In this document: in pieces, positions 1-8,219 of the stretch
Layout: every line of letters starts with the position of its first letter
Numbering within the stretch: position 1 is the first letter of the stretch
NCBI GenBank assembly: GCA_028875055.1
Contig: JAPPGG010000019.1
Location: 1-64,000 of the forward strand
Length of the DNA stretch: 64,000 nt
Direction of reading: 5' to 3'
DNA from: Chloroflexota bacterium
Lineage (GTDB): Bacteria > Chloroflexota > Dehalococcoidia > Lucifugimonadales > UBA3495
Translations under genes and position numbers: made by a program
The notes under the pieces: generated by a model
Told to the model about the DNA's origin: nothing
Databases searched by the model: none
Seen by the model: the letters and a program-made list of their open reading frames with translations, nothing else

Positions 1-209
1 AGGAGCCCATCGCCACTCTGGAGAGCGAGCGCCGGGGCCGCGTGCAGGCCGAGGCTCGCGCCGAAACCGAACGAGAATTGCGTGTCCAGGCCGAGGCCCG
101 TGCTGATGCTTCTGATAGCCGTGCCAACTCTGCCGAGGCGCGCGCCGACACCGCCGAGGCCCGCAACCGGGAGTTGGAAGAGGAACTGCGCCGGTTGCGA
201 GAAGGTTGA
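1..209 (+). CDS. C-terminal end of a Uma2-like protein (5' truncated)
   Basis: The frame opens at the window edge and stops with TGA at 207-209. The visible 68 residues are an alternating Ala/Arg/Glu heptad-like coil ending in ELRRLREG. Uma2-family (DUF820) restriction-like endonucleases of Chloroflexota and Cyanobacteria often end in such a charged coiled-coil tail. The catalytic domain lies outside the window, so the family call rests on the tail alone. The next gene starts 12 bases downstream with a GAGG-type ribosome binding site, so the two may be co-transcribed. Confidence 0.45.
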   Translation, partial: EPIATLESERRGRVQAEARAETERELRVQAEARADASDSRANSAEARADTAEARNRELEEELRRLREG

Positions 210-221
210 GGAGGGTTCGCC

Positions 222-830
222 ATGACCATTGCCAATGGAGGGGATTTGCGGGAGACCTACCGGCCCCCGGCGCCCCGGGCGGCGCAGAAGGTGCTGGACC
301 GGCTGGACGAGCACTGCCGGAACTTCATTGCCCTGTCGCCCTTCTGCGTGCTGAGCACCAGCAACGCCGCTGGCCAGCCCGACGCCTCGCCCCGGGGCGA
401 CCCGCCGGGATTCGTGCGGGTGCTGGACGAGAGGACCCTGCTGCTGCCGGACCGTCCCGGCAACAACCAGGTGGATTCCCTGCAAAACGTCGTGGCGAAC
501 CCCGGGGTGGGATTGCTGTTCTTCGTGCCGGGGATGAACGAGACGCTGCGGGTGAAGGGGAAGGCGGAGATCGTGACCGGCCAGGGGCTGCTGGAACCCA
601 TGGCCGTGGGCGGGCGGGCTCCGCTGTCGGGGTTGAAGGTGACGGTGGAAGAGGCCTTCCTGCACTGCGGGAGGGCGCTGCTGCGGGGCCGTCTCTGGGA
701 CCCGTCGGCGCGGATAGAGCGGTCGTCCTATCCCAGCTACGGGCAGGTGCTGGCGGACCAGATTGCCGGAGCCGACGCCGGGCGGATTGACGCCGAGGAG
801 GAAGAGGCCAACCGGGAGCGGCTCTATTGA
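222..830 (+). CDS. PPOX-class FMN-dependent flavoprotein (pyridoxamine 5'-phosphate oxidase family)
   Basis: This 202-residue protein has the split-barrel flavin-binding fold of the PNPOx-like family. Residues about 35-60 give the first beta strands (FCVLSTSNAAGQPDASPRGD), followed by LLLPDRPGNNQ and GVGLLFFVPG, which match the MSMEG_1061-type subfamily. That subfamily is thought to bind FMN or F420 and reduce or sense small molecules; the substrate is unknown. GAGGAGGG lies just ahead of the ATG. An HCGRALLRGRLWDP segment near residue 148 is typical of the C-terminal part. The cytoplasmic location is inferred from the lack of a signal peptide. Confidence 0.85.
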   Translation: MTIANGGDLRETYRPPAPRAAQKVLDRLDEHCRNFIALSPFCVLSTSNAAGQPDASPRGDPPGFVRVLDERTLLLPDRPGNNQVDSLQNVVANPGVGLLFFVPGMNETLRVKGKAEIVTGQGLLEPMAVGGRAPLSGLKVTVEEAFLHCGRALLRGRLWDPSARIERSSYPSYGQVLADQIAGADAGRIDAEEEEANRERLY

Positions 831-943
831 TCGGCTCTACTGAGGGGAGGTTTACCTGTTCGGCCGATGTGGTGTGGCTGGATGTCAATGTTCAGGGGCC
901 TTGGCATTCTGTGCCCCCGCTTCGACAAGGATAAGGAAGCGGG

Positions 944-1945
944 CTAACCGGTGTCCCGCTCGCCCTGCTTCAGCATGGCGGAGCAGCCCCGCTCGTCCAC
1001 CAGGTGGTTCACGGAGACCCGCCCGTGGCGGTCGTATCCGCTGGTGTAGGCGAATTCGACCTCGGCGCCCCAGGGGACCCTACCGCCGACGCGGATGGTG
1101 CCGTCGCCAGGCTTATTTCCAGCCCGTGGCCCGCCGGCGCCCTTGATCACCACGCCGTTGCGCCCGCCCTTCTTCCAAGCCATGACTTTCAGCTCCACCG
1201 GCGCCACCAGTTCCGCCGGAGAAGGCGCGAACAGCACTTCGTGCAGCCGCCTCAGCACGTCCCCGGAGGGTTTGCGATGGCCGTTCATCACCTGGGAGAG
1301 CATCCCGGTGCTGATGCCGGCCCGCCGCGCCGTTTCGTTCTGGGACCAGCCGTGAGCGTCCATGCGCTCCCACAGGGCCGGCGGGTTGATGTCGGCAGGC
1401 TGGGCGGTCTCCACCTTCACCGGAGCCTCCAGGACGGACTCCATCCGGGCTTGGGCGGACGGGCTGAGGTTGCGCTGGCCCCGGCTGACCTGGACGACGT
1501 AGCCATAGGTCAGTCCGGCCCGGTCCGCCACCTGCCGCAGGGTCATCCCACGTTCCCGGGCTTTTTCCCGGAGGTAGGTGCTCTCTCCGCCCTTGACCAC
1601 GCCGCCCTGGCGGTGGACGACGCCCTGGGGAGGGACTTCACCCAGGACTGCCTCAATCTTGCCGCGCATGTAGGGTGTCAGGGTCTTCCTGCCCCGGGCG
1701 ACCTGGGACAGGTGGGAGGGACCGACGCCCATCAGGGCGGCCAGTTCCTTGATGTTGAGGCCGCGCTCCCTGGCGGCCACGGACAGGTGAGACTCGGCCC
1801 GGCCGGTGGCGGGGCTGGGTTCGACGGCTGGGACGGCGGCTTCGCCGGTGAGGTTGACGCGGATGGCGTTGTCGTTGTTCTTGCCGCTGACATTGACGCT
1901 GGGTTCGATGTTGTAGTTGACGGTGTTCGTGGTGTTGGCCTTCAT
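944..1945 (-). CDS. Triple helix-turn-helix XRE-family regulator
   Basis: This 333-residue protein starts at the ATG at 1945, chosen because GGAGGAAACGAC precedes it; a longer frame exists but lacks such a site. Three Cro/C1-type HTH units are visible at about residues 55-100 (NIKELAALMGVGPSHLSQVARG), 122-165 (TLRQVADRAGLTYGYVVQVSRG) and 190-235 (SQNETARRAGISTGMLSQVMNG). A Gly-rich C-terminal domain of about 90 residues is not recognised. Most XRE regulators carry one HTH, so three in tandem suggests binding to a multi-site operator. The upstream (minus-strand 5') side is an unusually long gene-poor region with a periodic palindrome array. Function is inferred. Confidence 0.8.
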   Translation of the reverse strand: MKANTTNTVNYNIEPSVNVSGKNNDNAIRVNLTGEAAVPAVEPSPATGRAESHLSVAARERGLNIKELAALMGVGPSHLSQVARGRKTLTPYMRGKIEAVLGEVPPQGVVHRQGGVVKGGESTYLREKARERGMTLRQVADRAGLTYGYVVQVSRGQRNLSPSAQARMESVLEAPVKVETAQPADINPPALWERMDAHGWSQNETARRAGISTGMLSQVMNGHRKPSGDVLRRLHEVLFAPSPAELVAPVELKVMAWKKGGRNGVVIKGAGGPRAGNKPGDGTIRVGGRVPWGAEVEFAYTSGYDRHGRVSVNHLVDERGCSAMLKQGERDTG

Positions 1946-3460
1946 GTCGTTTCCTCCGAAAGGCGGAAAGCGAGGCCGGCCCGAATGGACCGACCCCGCT
2001 CTCCGGTTCAAGATGCAGGTCGTTGGGTGCGGTCCATTCGCCGCTGTGGTTGTGTTCGCCGGGAGGCGGAACACCAAGAGCGGGGCCGCCTCCCCGCAGT
2101 TGGGAGAGACGACCCCGCTCGTTGGTATCTATTCGGTTGTCAGTGGCGGCCCACGCAGCTGCCTTGGTAGCCGCCCCGCCGCGCTTGGCGCAGCGGGCCT
2201 TGGGTTGTCACCGCCGGTTCACTGGTCGCTCCAAGCGGCCCGTGGCGACCGGAAACTCAGGATGTTTGTTGTGTCTGGAGATCACCTCCTCGACGTGGTT
2301 GTAGTTGTCGCCGCTGTCACTGACCTTCTGTCCGCCGCTGACCCGGTTGCCGGAATAGGCCACGGCGTTAGCGATTGGCGCGTTGGCCTGTCTCCTGCTC
2401 CCGACTGCTGGATTCCTGCCGACCGCTACGCCATGTTGGAGATGGCCCCGTTGCCTATCCGAGCCATCCCGCGCAAGACGAAATGCGCCCAGGGTGGTGT
2501 TCGGCAGGTCCAGCCAGCCCGTGGGGAAGGCGCACTACGCCCAGGGTCAGGCGATGCCGCGGGAAATAGCGGTTGTGGCGCTGGCGCAGGGCACAGTTCG
2601 GCCAGGGCCGGAGTCGGTGGAAACCGGGTGGGTGGGGAGAATCCGGCGAACGCAGCTCGCCCGGCGGTCGCGTGGTCAGGGACCAGGCCAGGGGGAACCC
2701 GTGGCAGTAACGAGCGCCCGGCCGTCGCTGAGGGATGACCGGCCGGTGCAAGTGACGGCAGCGGCGGTGGCTGCCGTGGTTGGGCAGCCGCGCCGCAGCA
2801 TGGCAGGGCGCACTGGAGGCGTTCAGTCGCTCCGGCGGCAGGGCGAGGGCAGGGCGAAGGGCGTCGGCCGCTCCGCAAATGTAGCCGGATGATGGTAATC
2901 TCCGGGATGCCGTGTTGTTTCGATTCATCACCTCCCTGACGATGTGGTTGTTGACGTTGACCAGGGCAACTTTGCCCCGGCCGGGTTTGGGAACGGAGCG
3001 GGATCAATCGCTCCGCGCCCTCCGTCCGTTGACGGGAGCGATCAACTCCGGCCAGCGGACGGGTGTCCAGCAACCGGGAGGGATCAGCTCCCAACCGCTG
3101 AACGGCGTCCGGCGGAAGAAGGACTTGAACACTCCAGCCGCCGGACTGCCCAACGGGAGCAGGGCTTGACACTCCAACCCGTTGGACAAGGCCGGGGAAG
3201 AAGGGATTGAGCACTCCAACCACCGGCCCGCGCTGCCTGCGGAGGACTTGAACACTCCGGGTCGGCAGCATTCCCTCGTGGGCCGGCCTTGCGGCAAAGA
3301 CCCGGGCTGAGGGAGGGACCCCCAGATTTCTATGGCGGGAAACCTGGAAAAGCCTGACAACATAGATATTGTCGGCCTTACTGACGCCCCTGGGTAGGCC
3401 GTGCGCGCCCCACCGGGCAAGTGTTAACCGGATTGGAACCGGCCCTTTCGGGGCGGCTAC
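1946..3460. other. Gene-poor region of 1.5 kb with degraded segments and a repeat array
   Basis: No reading frame here has convincing coding character. Two minus-strand segments (about 2266-2330 and 2917-2972) encode similar peptides, QKVSDSGDNYNHVEEVISRHN and GKVALVNVNNHIVREVMNRNN, each with GGAGGTGAT inside. They look like decayed copies of one small gene or leader. An array of seven palindromes occupies 2995-3258 and is listed separately. Confidence 0.5.
2995..3258. repeat. Array of seven imperfect GGAG...CTCC palindromes spaced about 41 bp
   Basis: Seven units follow the pattern GGGAG, a few bases, GATTGA-like core, CTCC. The CTCC ends fall at 3014, 3049, 3091, 3135, 3175, 3217 and 3258, so the steps are 35, 42, 44, 40, 42 and 41 bases, close to four helical turns. 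Examples are GGGAGCGATCAACTCC, GGGAGGGATCAGCTCCC and GGAGGACTTGAACACTCC. The regular phasing suggests binding sites on one face of the helix, for example iterons or operators. The XRE protein at 944-1945 is an obvious but untested candidate binder. Confidence 0.55.
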
Positions 3461-4288
3461 CTACCTGCGCCACTGCCGCAGCGCCAGCGCCAGCGCCCGG
3501 AGCGGCCACCGCAGCCGTTCCCGCCGCCTCCGGGCCCGGCGGGTTTCCGCCAGGGTGGTGCTTCGCCAGTTGGTCTGGTTGTTGCGGTTCAGGCCCGTGA
3601 GGGGATAGTCCTGCGGTGGCAGGGTCAGGCCGTGCTCTTCCAGGAGCGCCAGTTCCACGGTCATGAGCCGCTCCTCGTCGCGCAGCCAGTCCAGCCCCTT
3701 GCCCCGGTCGGGGTGGCTCTGCCGCAGCGCCCGCCACTCCTGGATCAGGGGCCAGGCGTCGCCGAAGACCTGTTCGTCGTCAGGGGCCGTTTCCAGGGTG
3801 GCCAGTTCGGGGAACTCGCGGCGCGGCGCACGCGGCGGTGAGGGCGGCTGGCTCGGACTGACGGCGGGCGTTGCGCTCGGCGGAGCCTGCGCGCTTTCCA
3901 CTTTCGCCAGCCTGGCCTCGATGCTCCGCAAGGCCTGGCCGTGGGCCGCAACCTCGCCCTGGACGGCGGCCAGGCCCACGGCGGTCTCCCCGGCCAGTTC
4001 CTCCACCCTATCCAGCCGCCCGGCCAGCAGGTCGTTGCGCTGCCGCTGCTCCTGGGCCGGCGACCCGGCCCCGTCAAGCAGCGCCCGGTCCAGGGCCACC
4101 CGCATCCGCCGGGTGAGTTGTCCGCTCTCCAGGCTGGCGGTCAGGGTGCGGTGGTCCACGTCCAGGTCCGCCGCCGCCTGGCGCGGTCCCTTGTCGCGCA
4201 CCAGTTCGTCCAGCAGGGCCATCAGCCGCAGGTGGTGCAGGTCCTCGATGCTCTCGCTCCGGTGGATGCCCGGCGTCTCCGCTGTCAT
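3461..4288 (-). CDS. Coiled-coil protein with N-terminal HTH-like segment, function unknown
   Basis: This 275-residue protein starts at the ATG at 4288, preceded by GGAGGCGGGAAC. Residues about 25-60 (LMALLDELVRDKGPRQAAADLDVDHRTLTASLESG) look like a helix-turn-helix. A predicted coiled coil follows at about 85-135 (LLAGRLDRVEELAGETAVGLAAV). A Pro-rich linker (APPSATPAVSPSQPPSPPRAPRR) leads to a Trp-rich C-terminal domain and a very basic Arg-rich tail. The basic tail and HTH suggest nucleic-acid binding. The gene reads away from a promoter region with repeated motifs at 4320-4399. No named family is recognised. Confidence 0.7.
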   Translation of the reverse strand: MTAETPGIHRSESIEDLHHLRLMALLDELVRDKGPRQAAADLDVDHRTLTASLESGQLTRRMRVALDRALLDGAGSPAQEQRQRNDLLAGRLDRVEELAGETAVGLAAVQGEVAAHGQALRSIEARLAKVESAQAPPSATPAVSPSQPPSPPRAPRREFPELATLETAPDDEQVFGDAWPLIQEWRALRQSHPDRGKGLDWLRDEERLMTVELALLEEHGLTLPPQDYPLTGLNRNNQTNWRSTTLAETRRARRRRERLRWPLRALALALRQWRR

Positions 4289-4319
4289 GTTCCCGCCTCC
4301 GCATACAAAAATGTTCGTC

Positions 4320-4399
4320 TCAGGTAGGGCGATTGCACGCGGTCCCCGGTTTTCCATCCGGCAAAAATGCCGGTTTCAGGTAGGGCCGTTGTACCCGGA
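4320..4399. promoter_or_regulatory. Direct repeat TCAGGTAGGGC (two copies) flanking a small hairpin
   Basis: TCAGGTAGGGC occurs at 4320-4330 and 4376-4386, 56 bp apart, each followed by a related G-rich tract ending in CGG. Between them CCGGCA-AAAA-TGCCGG (4358-4373) forms a hairpin. The block lies directly upstream of the minus-strand gene at 3461-4288, so it may be its operator. The role is inferred from position only. Confidence 0.4.
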
Positions 4400-4409
4400 C
4401 GTTGGAACG

Positions 4410-4562
4410 GGGCCTTACGAAAACCGTTAACAGGAAAGGTCCGGTAGAGGGCCGATTTCCCCGGGTTCCAGGTTCAAAACGTCCCGACCTGCATTGCCGC
4501 CACCGGACGCGACTCCTGTACACCCCAATGACACCACGGGAGGGGCCGTTTTCGTAAGGCCC
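4410..4562. repeat. Perfect 15-bp inverted repeat, 123 bp apart
   Basis: GGGCCTTACGAAAAC at 4410-4424 recurs as its exact reverse complement at 4548-4562. The 123 bases between carry no clear gene. It could be a miniature mobile element with terminal repeats, or paired regulator sites between the divergent genes at 3461-4288 and 4890-5117. Confidence 0.5.
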
Positions 4563-4889
4563 GGCGCGCCCCCGCAGGATGGTGGGGGCGCGCGCGAGGT
4601 TATGCGGAGGGGGATGTTCGTTCACACTCTACGGCAGTGGCGGAGCGTCTCCGGCACGCCTTCAACCAACGAGAGGCAGAAGAAGACCAGAAGACCGGTG
4701 ACCATGCTGAATGCCGTTTTCACCGGAGTGGCCACCGAGCCGGCATCGCCGGCGGCGTCCGGCCCCAGGGTTTGCCCGGCGGGGTTCATGAGCCGGCGGG
4801 GAGGGCCAGGGGAAGCGCCGGGCAGAGGAACGCGGCCAGCGACCACACCACGACGCCCTCGGCGCCGGGGCCGCAGAACACGGAGGAAC

Positions 4890-5117
4890 ATGACGAAATC
4901 GAATCAGGGGAACCGGTACCGGCGAAGGTCGAGCCGGGGGAATCAACCCGCCGGGCAACGGCGTGGGCAAGTGGACGCCGAGCTGCCGGAGCAGCAGCAT
5001 AGACCCGATTACTCGCCCCAGCAGCGGGAGCAGGTCCGGGAGGGTCTGCGCATTCTGGCCCGGCTGATTGCGCGGGCGCACCTGCGGCGGCAGAAAGGGT
5101 GCCCACGACCGGAATGA
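4890..5117 (+). CDS. Small basic protein, function unknown
   Basis: This 75-residue frame starts at an ATG directly behind ACGGAGGAAC, a strong ribosome binding site. The upstream part of the longer open frame (from 4494) lacks coding character, so the short start was chosen. The N-terminal half is Arg/Gln/Asn-rich and probably disordered. The C-terminal half (SPQQREQVREGLRILARLIA, then RAHLRRQ) is a predicted amphipathic helix. Similar short proteins ending in an ILARxIARAHL helix are, from memory, common in Chloroflexota accessory regions; function is unknown. Confidence 0.5.
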   Translation: MTKSNQGNRYRRRSSRGNQPAGQRRGQVDAELPEQQHRPDYSPQQREQVREGLRILARLIARAHLRRQKGCPRPE

Positions 5118-5908
5118 CCGGCGGGTGTTAGAAGAGAGCCGCGGCGCCGGGACGCTTCCACCAACCCAGTCCGAAGCCAAGCCCTTCCAGCAACCACTCA
5201 ACCGCCGTGGGCCGCTTCAGCGTCACCAGCAGGAAGCAAGACGCCCAGCGAGACGGCGTTGAGCGCCAGGTCAAAGGCGGCGCCCCCATGCCATCTATAG
5301 CGCAGAACTCAGAATTGAACCACAACCTTCCGGTGAAGCCTCCCGGTGCGGCGATTGCCAACCGCGAGAGCAAGATGGTGTCCCGCATCGACGTGGACGC
5401 CGGAGGAGCGGGGCTCGACTCCGTGATCCGCGCCACGCAGCGGGTGGCGTTGGTCTCCGTTGAAACCGACGCGGGGAGAGCGAGGCTCGGTCCCAGTCAA
5501 TCGGTCCGGGTCGGGGACGGACCCGCCAGCTTTCGTTCGGGAAAGGCTGGAAAAACCGTGAACTGCATTGATTATCGCCCGCACTCCCGTCGCAGGGAAC
5601 GGATTTTGCAAGCGCCTGGTCATCCGCGCCGCCAATCGCTTGCTCCGCGCTTGCTGGCTGCTTGCTAATGTCATCTCTAACGTAAAATGAACCACCATGC
5701 TACGCGGTCAGCCCCGGCATTGACAGACGGAAGAGCCAGGTCCGTTATTCCCACCATAGGCCAGGGTGAACCGCCGGATCCGTTCCGCCCTCTGGTTACC
5801 CAAGTGCTTTTTTCGGGTTGTTGCCGACGGTCTTGGTTGCCGTTCCCCCAGCCCTCATGGGCGGTTTCGTTCTCCTTGCTGCGGATCGATGTGATTAAAT
5901 TCACTATG
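5118..5908. other. Intergenic region of about 790 bp
   Basis: A plus-strand frame from 5288 to 5668 has high third-position GC in its first half but no ribosome binding site and no recognisable fold. The minus strand shows a similarly weak frame. Nothing else could be supported until the promoter at 5909. Confidence 0.35.
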
Positions 5909-5938
5909 TTGATATATTATATTGTGTGTCATTATAAT
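5909..5938 (+). promoter_or_regulatory. Sigma-70-type promoter of the secreted protease gene
   Basis: TTGATA at 5909-5914 and TATAAT at 5933-5938 are separated by 18 bases in an AT-rich patch that contrasts with the GC-rich surroundings. The start codon at 5973 lies about 28 bases after the expected transcription start, with GGAGGAGG before it. TGCCT/AGGCA and CCTCC/GGAGG pairings near 5938-5966 overlap the ribosome binding site, but part of them may precede the transcript start. Confidence 0.65.
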
Positions 5939-5972
5939 GCCTCCAACGTAGGCATTCGGAGGAGGTAACGCT

Positions 5973-7253
5973 ATGGTATCGAAACGATTCTTGACGATAG
6001 CTGGCATTCTCGCCCTGACGGTGGCCATGGGAGGGTTCGCGTGGATGCAAGGGTCGCCGACCGACTTTGACCCGGCAACCTATAAGGACCCCAACGAATT
6101 GTTGAAGGAAGTATCGAACGAGGTTCCGGAATTCGGCGGCGTTTTCCTGTCCGACGGCCAGAGCGTGCTCAACATTTACCTCACCGGGGACGCGACTGAA
6201 GCGGCCAAACAGCAAAAAGCGCGGGAGGAGGTCGAAAAACGGTTTGACGTGAAGCCGGGCTTGAGGCTGAACGTCATCAAGGGCGATTACACCATCACCC
6301 AGCTTTCTGACTGGTACGCCCTGATGGAGTCAGAGGGCTTGTGGAACCAGGAAGGGGTGATGATGACCGACCTGGACGAAGGCGCAAACGAGCTCTACAT
6401 CGGAGTGGTGAGCGAGGCAAATGTCGAACCCATTTACAAGTTCCTTGAGGGCATAGGCATACCTCGCGCAGCGGTTACGGTGGCGGTGGAGGAACAACCG
6501 ACCTCAAGCAGCCACACATTGCAGGACCGGGCCCATAACGACAAAATGGCTGGTGGCTACCAAATCAACATTGGCGGCAGGAATTGCACGATGGGGTTCG
6601 TGGCCGTTAAGAGCGGTGTTGCCGGCATGGTCACGGCCGGGCACTGCACGGAAGCGCAACCTTACGATGGCGGCGTAACGTCCAGCAACCAGGTGCACCA
6701 ACCCAGAGCGTCCAACCTGATCGGCTACGAGGACATTGATCCGGCGTTCTCCACTGCGCTGACCGGTTGCACTGATAGCGACGGTTGCCGCCATTCCGAT
6801 TCGGCCTTCGTCGATTTCTCGTCCGGGGTGAAGTACAATCGGGGCTGGATCGCCAAGCCGAGCAGCGATTGGGGAATTAGCGTCGACCCCGACACGGCTC
6901 ACTACAGCATAACCCGCGATTACGGATCTGCTATGGTGGGAGATGAAGTCCTTAAGGTTGGCAGGTCCACGGGGCGAACGAGGGGAGACGTTACCCGCGT
7001 CTGCTTCAAATCAGACGACGTAAGCAACACGCAGTGGATAGGCACGTACCTGTGTCAGACGCGGGTTGGCGTCTCTGCCAACACCGGTGATAGCGGGGCA
7101 CCGGTGTTCGCGGTTCAGAGTGGCGACCGGGTGAGGCTCGTGGGGATATTGACCCACCGGACTACTTCATCCTACAACTACAGCCCGTTGGGCAGGGTTT
7201 TCCTGGACCTGGGGAGCACCTCAACGTGGGACGTATGCACATCCGGTTGCTGA
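5973..7253 (+). CDS. Secreted chymotrypsin-like serine protease (S1 family)
   Basis: This 426-residue protein has an N-terminal hydrophobic segment (residues 5-22) that reads as a signal peptide or anchor. A propeptide-like region follows to about residue 190. The protease domain carries TAGHC with His224, HSDSAF with Asp276, and TGDSGAPV with Ser374, the order and context of streptogrisin/alpha-lytic-type S1 proteases. Paired cysteines (Cys205/Cys225, Cys266/Cys272, Cys344/Cys361, Cys422/Cys426) fit an extracytoplasmic protein. It has its own promoter and no close co-directional partner. It probably degrades external protein and may self-process its propeptide; both are inferred from the family. 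Confidence 0.88.
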   Translation: MVSKRFLTIAGILALTVAMGGFAWMQGSPTDFDPATYKDPNELLKEVSNEVPEFGGVFLSDGQSVLNIYLTGDATEAAKQQKAREEVEKRFDVKPGLRLNVIKGDYTITQLSDWYALMESEGLWNQEGVMMTDLDEGANELYIGVVSEANVEPIYKFLEGIGIPRAAVTVAVEEQPTSSSHTLQDRAHNDKMAGGYQINIGGRNCTMGFVAVKSGVAGMVTAGHCTEAQPYDGGVTSSNQVHQPRASNLIGYEDIDPAFSTALTGCTDSDGCRHSDSAFVDFSSGVKYNRGWIAKPSSDWGISVDPDTAHYSITRDYGSAMVGDEVLKVGRSTGRTRGDVTRVCFKSDDVSNTQWIGTYLCQTRVGVSANTGDSGAPVFAVQSGDRVRLVGILTHRTTSSYNYSPLGRVFLDLGSTSTWDVCTSGC

Positions 7254-7380
7254 CGTACCGAGCGCAACTCTGTGATCTCCGGGCTTGGGGGTCGGCCAGC
7301 CACAGACTCCGACGGCCTAATGGCCAGTTTCCGACACCTCCCTGCGAGGAAGCAATGTAGCGAAATCTCCCCAAATGGTT

Positions 7381-7800
7381 TCAAGCGGGTTGGAGTGGTT
7401 TGAGCAACAGGTTGATCATAACGATATTCACCCATGCCTCGCTGCTTTCATTGCGCACTTTGACAACGACTCAGCCGCGCCAGTGGCCGTTCCACCACCA
7501 GTCTGCGAGAAACACCTCGAAATGGGAACTGTGGGGATTGCGCTTCACCACAGTCAGAACCTGTCTGCACACCGGCCAGATCCAAGCTAGCAGTTGACCC
7601 GAGTAGCCAGCATTGGCCCAGATCAACTGCAACCCGCGAAGTTGGCCGGCACCAAACTGGGCAGCATTCCAGTCTTGGACCTTGGGAGATAAACCGCCAT
7701 CACCAACAGAAATCAAATGGTGCCCACGATTACGAGCCGCTTGCGTCCGGTTACATCCTCGCCGGCGTCGTGACGAATTCAGAACTCAAGGGCCGGCCGA
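7381..7800 (-). pseudogene. Decayed IS5-family transposase (C-terminal part)
   Basis: On the minus strand, DAGEDVTGRKR (near 7770), KVQDWNAAQFGAGQ, LIWANAGYSGQLLAW, VVKRN and SSEAWVNIVMINLLLKPLQ (ending at the stop at 7381) occur in the order expected for an IS5-type DDE transposase. Typical sequences are GRKRHLLVDT, VQDRDGA, LIWADGGYAG, EIVKR and SSEAMIYIAMI. The pieces lie in different frames with internal stops, and the N-terminal third was not found. It marks an old insertion between the protease and the replication-relaxation gene. No terminal repeats could be delimited. Confidence 0.75.
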
Positions 7801-8219
7801 AAGGGATTCAGCATCACAGTCGCGGATTGCGTTGAACTTTCCTTGATTCCGGTGGCGCGCCGGGGATAGAGAACCCCCCATGAGAGCTATGGGACGCCAA
7901 TCCGCAGGGGCAGCGCCGCCAACCCGACCGGGCACGCACGACATCCGCCCATCCTCCCGCTTGCTGCGTCGCAGCAGGATGGGAACTCCCCCGTTGGTGA
8001 CCGCGATTGCAGTGCGGGACGGAGCCTAAACCCAACTGCTCGCCGGGACCGTCCTGTAGGGGGCTGCTGCCGCAGCAATCCGGTAGGAAATTGCAGCGAA
8101 TTGTATTTCTACAAGTCCTCTTTTCCTTGTACTACGCCGCAACAGGGGAAGCGTCGGGAAACGTCCTTTACCCTGAAGCCGGTCCCGACGCCGTTGCTCA
8201 CGGCGTCTGACGCCGCCCT
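7801..8219. other. Intergenic region between IS remnant and replication-relaxation gene
   Basis: No open frame with a ribosome binding site is seen. The missing N-terminal part of the transposase was looked for here and not recognised. CGGCGTCTGACGCCG just before the next gene is a short palindrome. Confidence 0.3.

Noticed and set aside
2995-3258. CRISPR array
   Set aside because: The repeated part is only about 15 bases and degenerate, spacing is near 41 bp overall, and no cas genes are present.
4622-4891. Minus-strand ORF with one hydrophobic segment
   Set aside because: No ribosome binding site and no family; one hydrophobic stretch alone is not enough.
5288-5668. Plus-strand ORF with high third-position GC in its first half
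   Set aside because: No start signal, composition decays in the second half and no motif is recognised.
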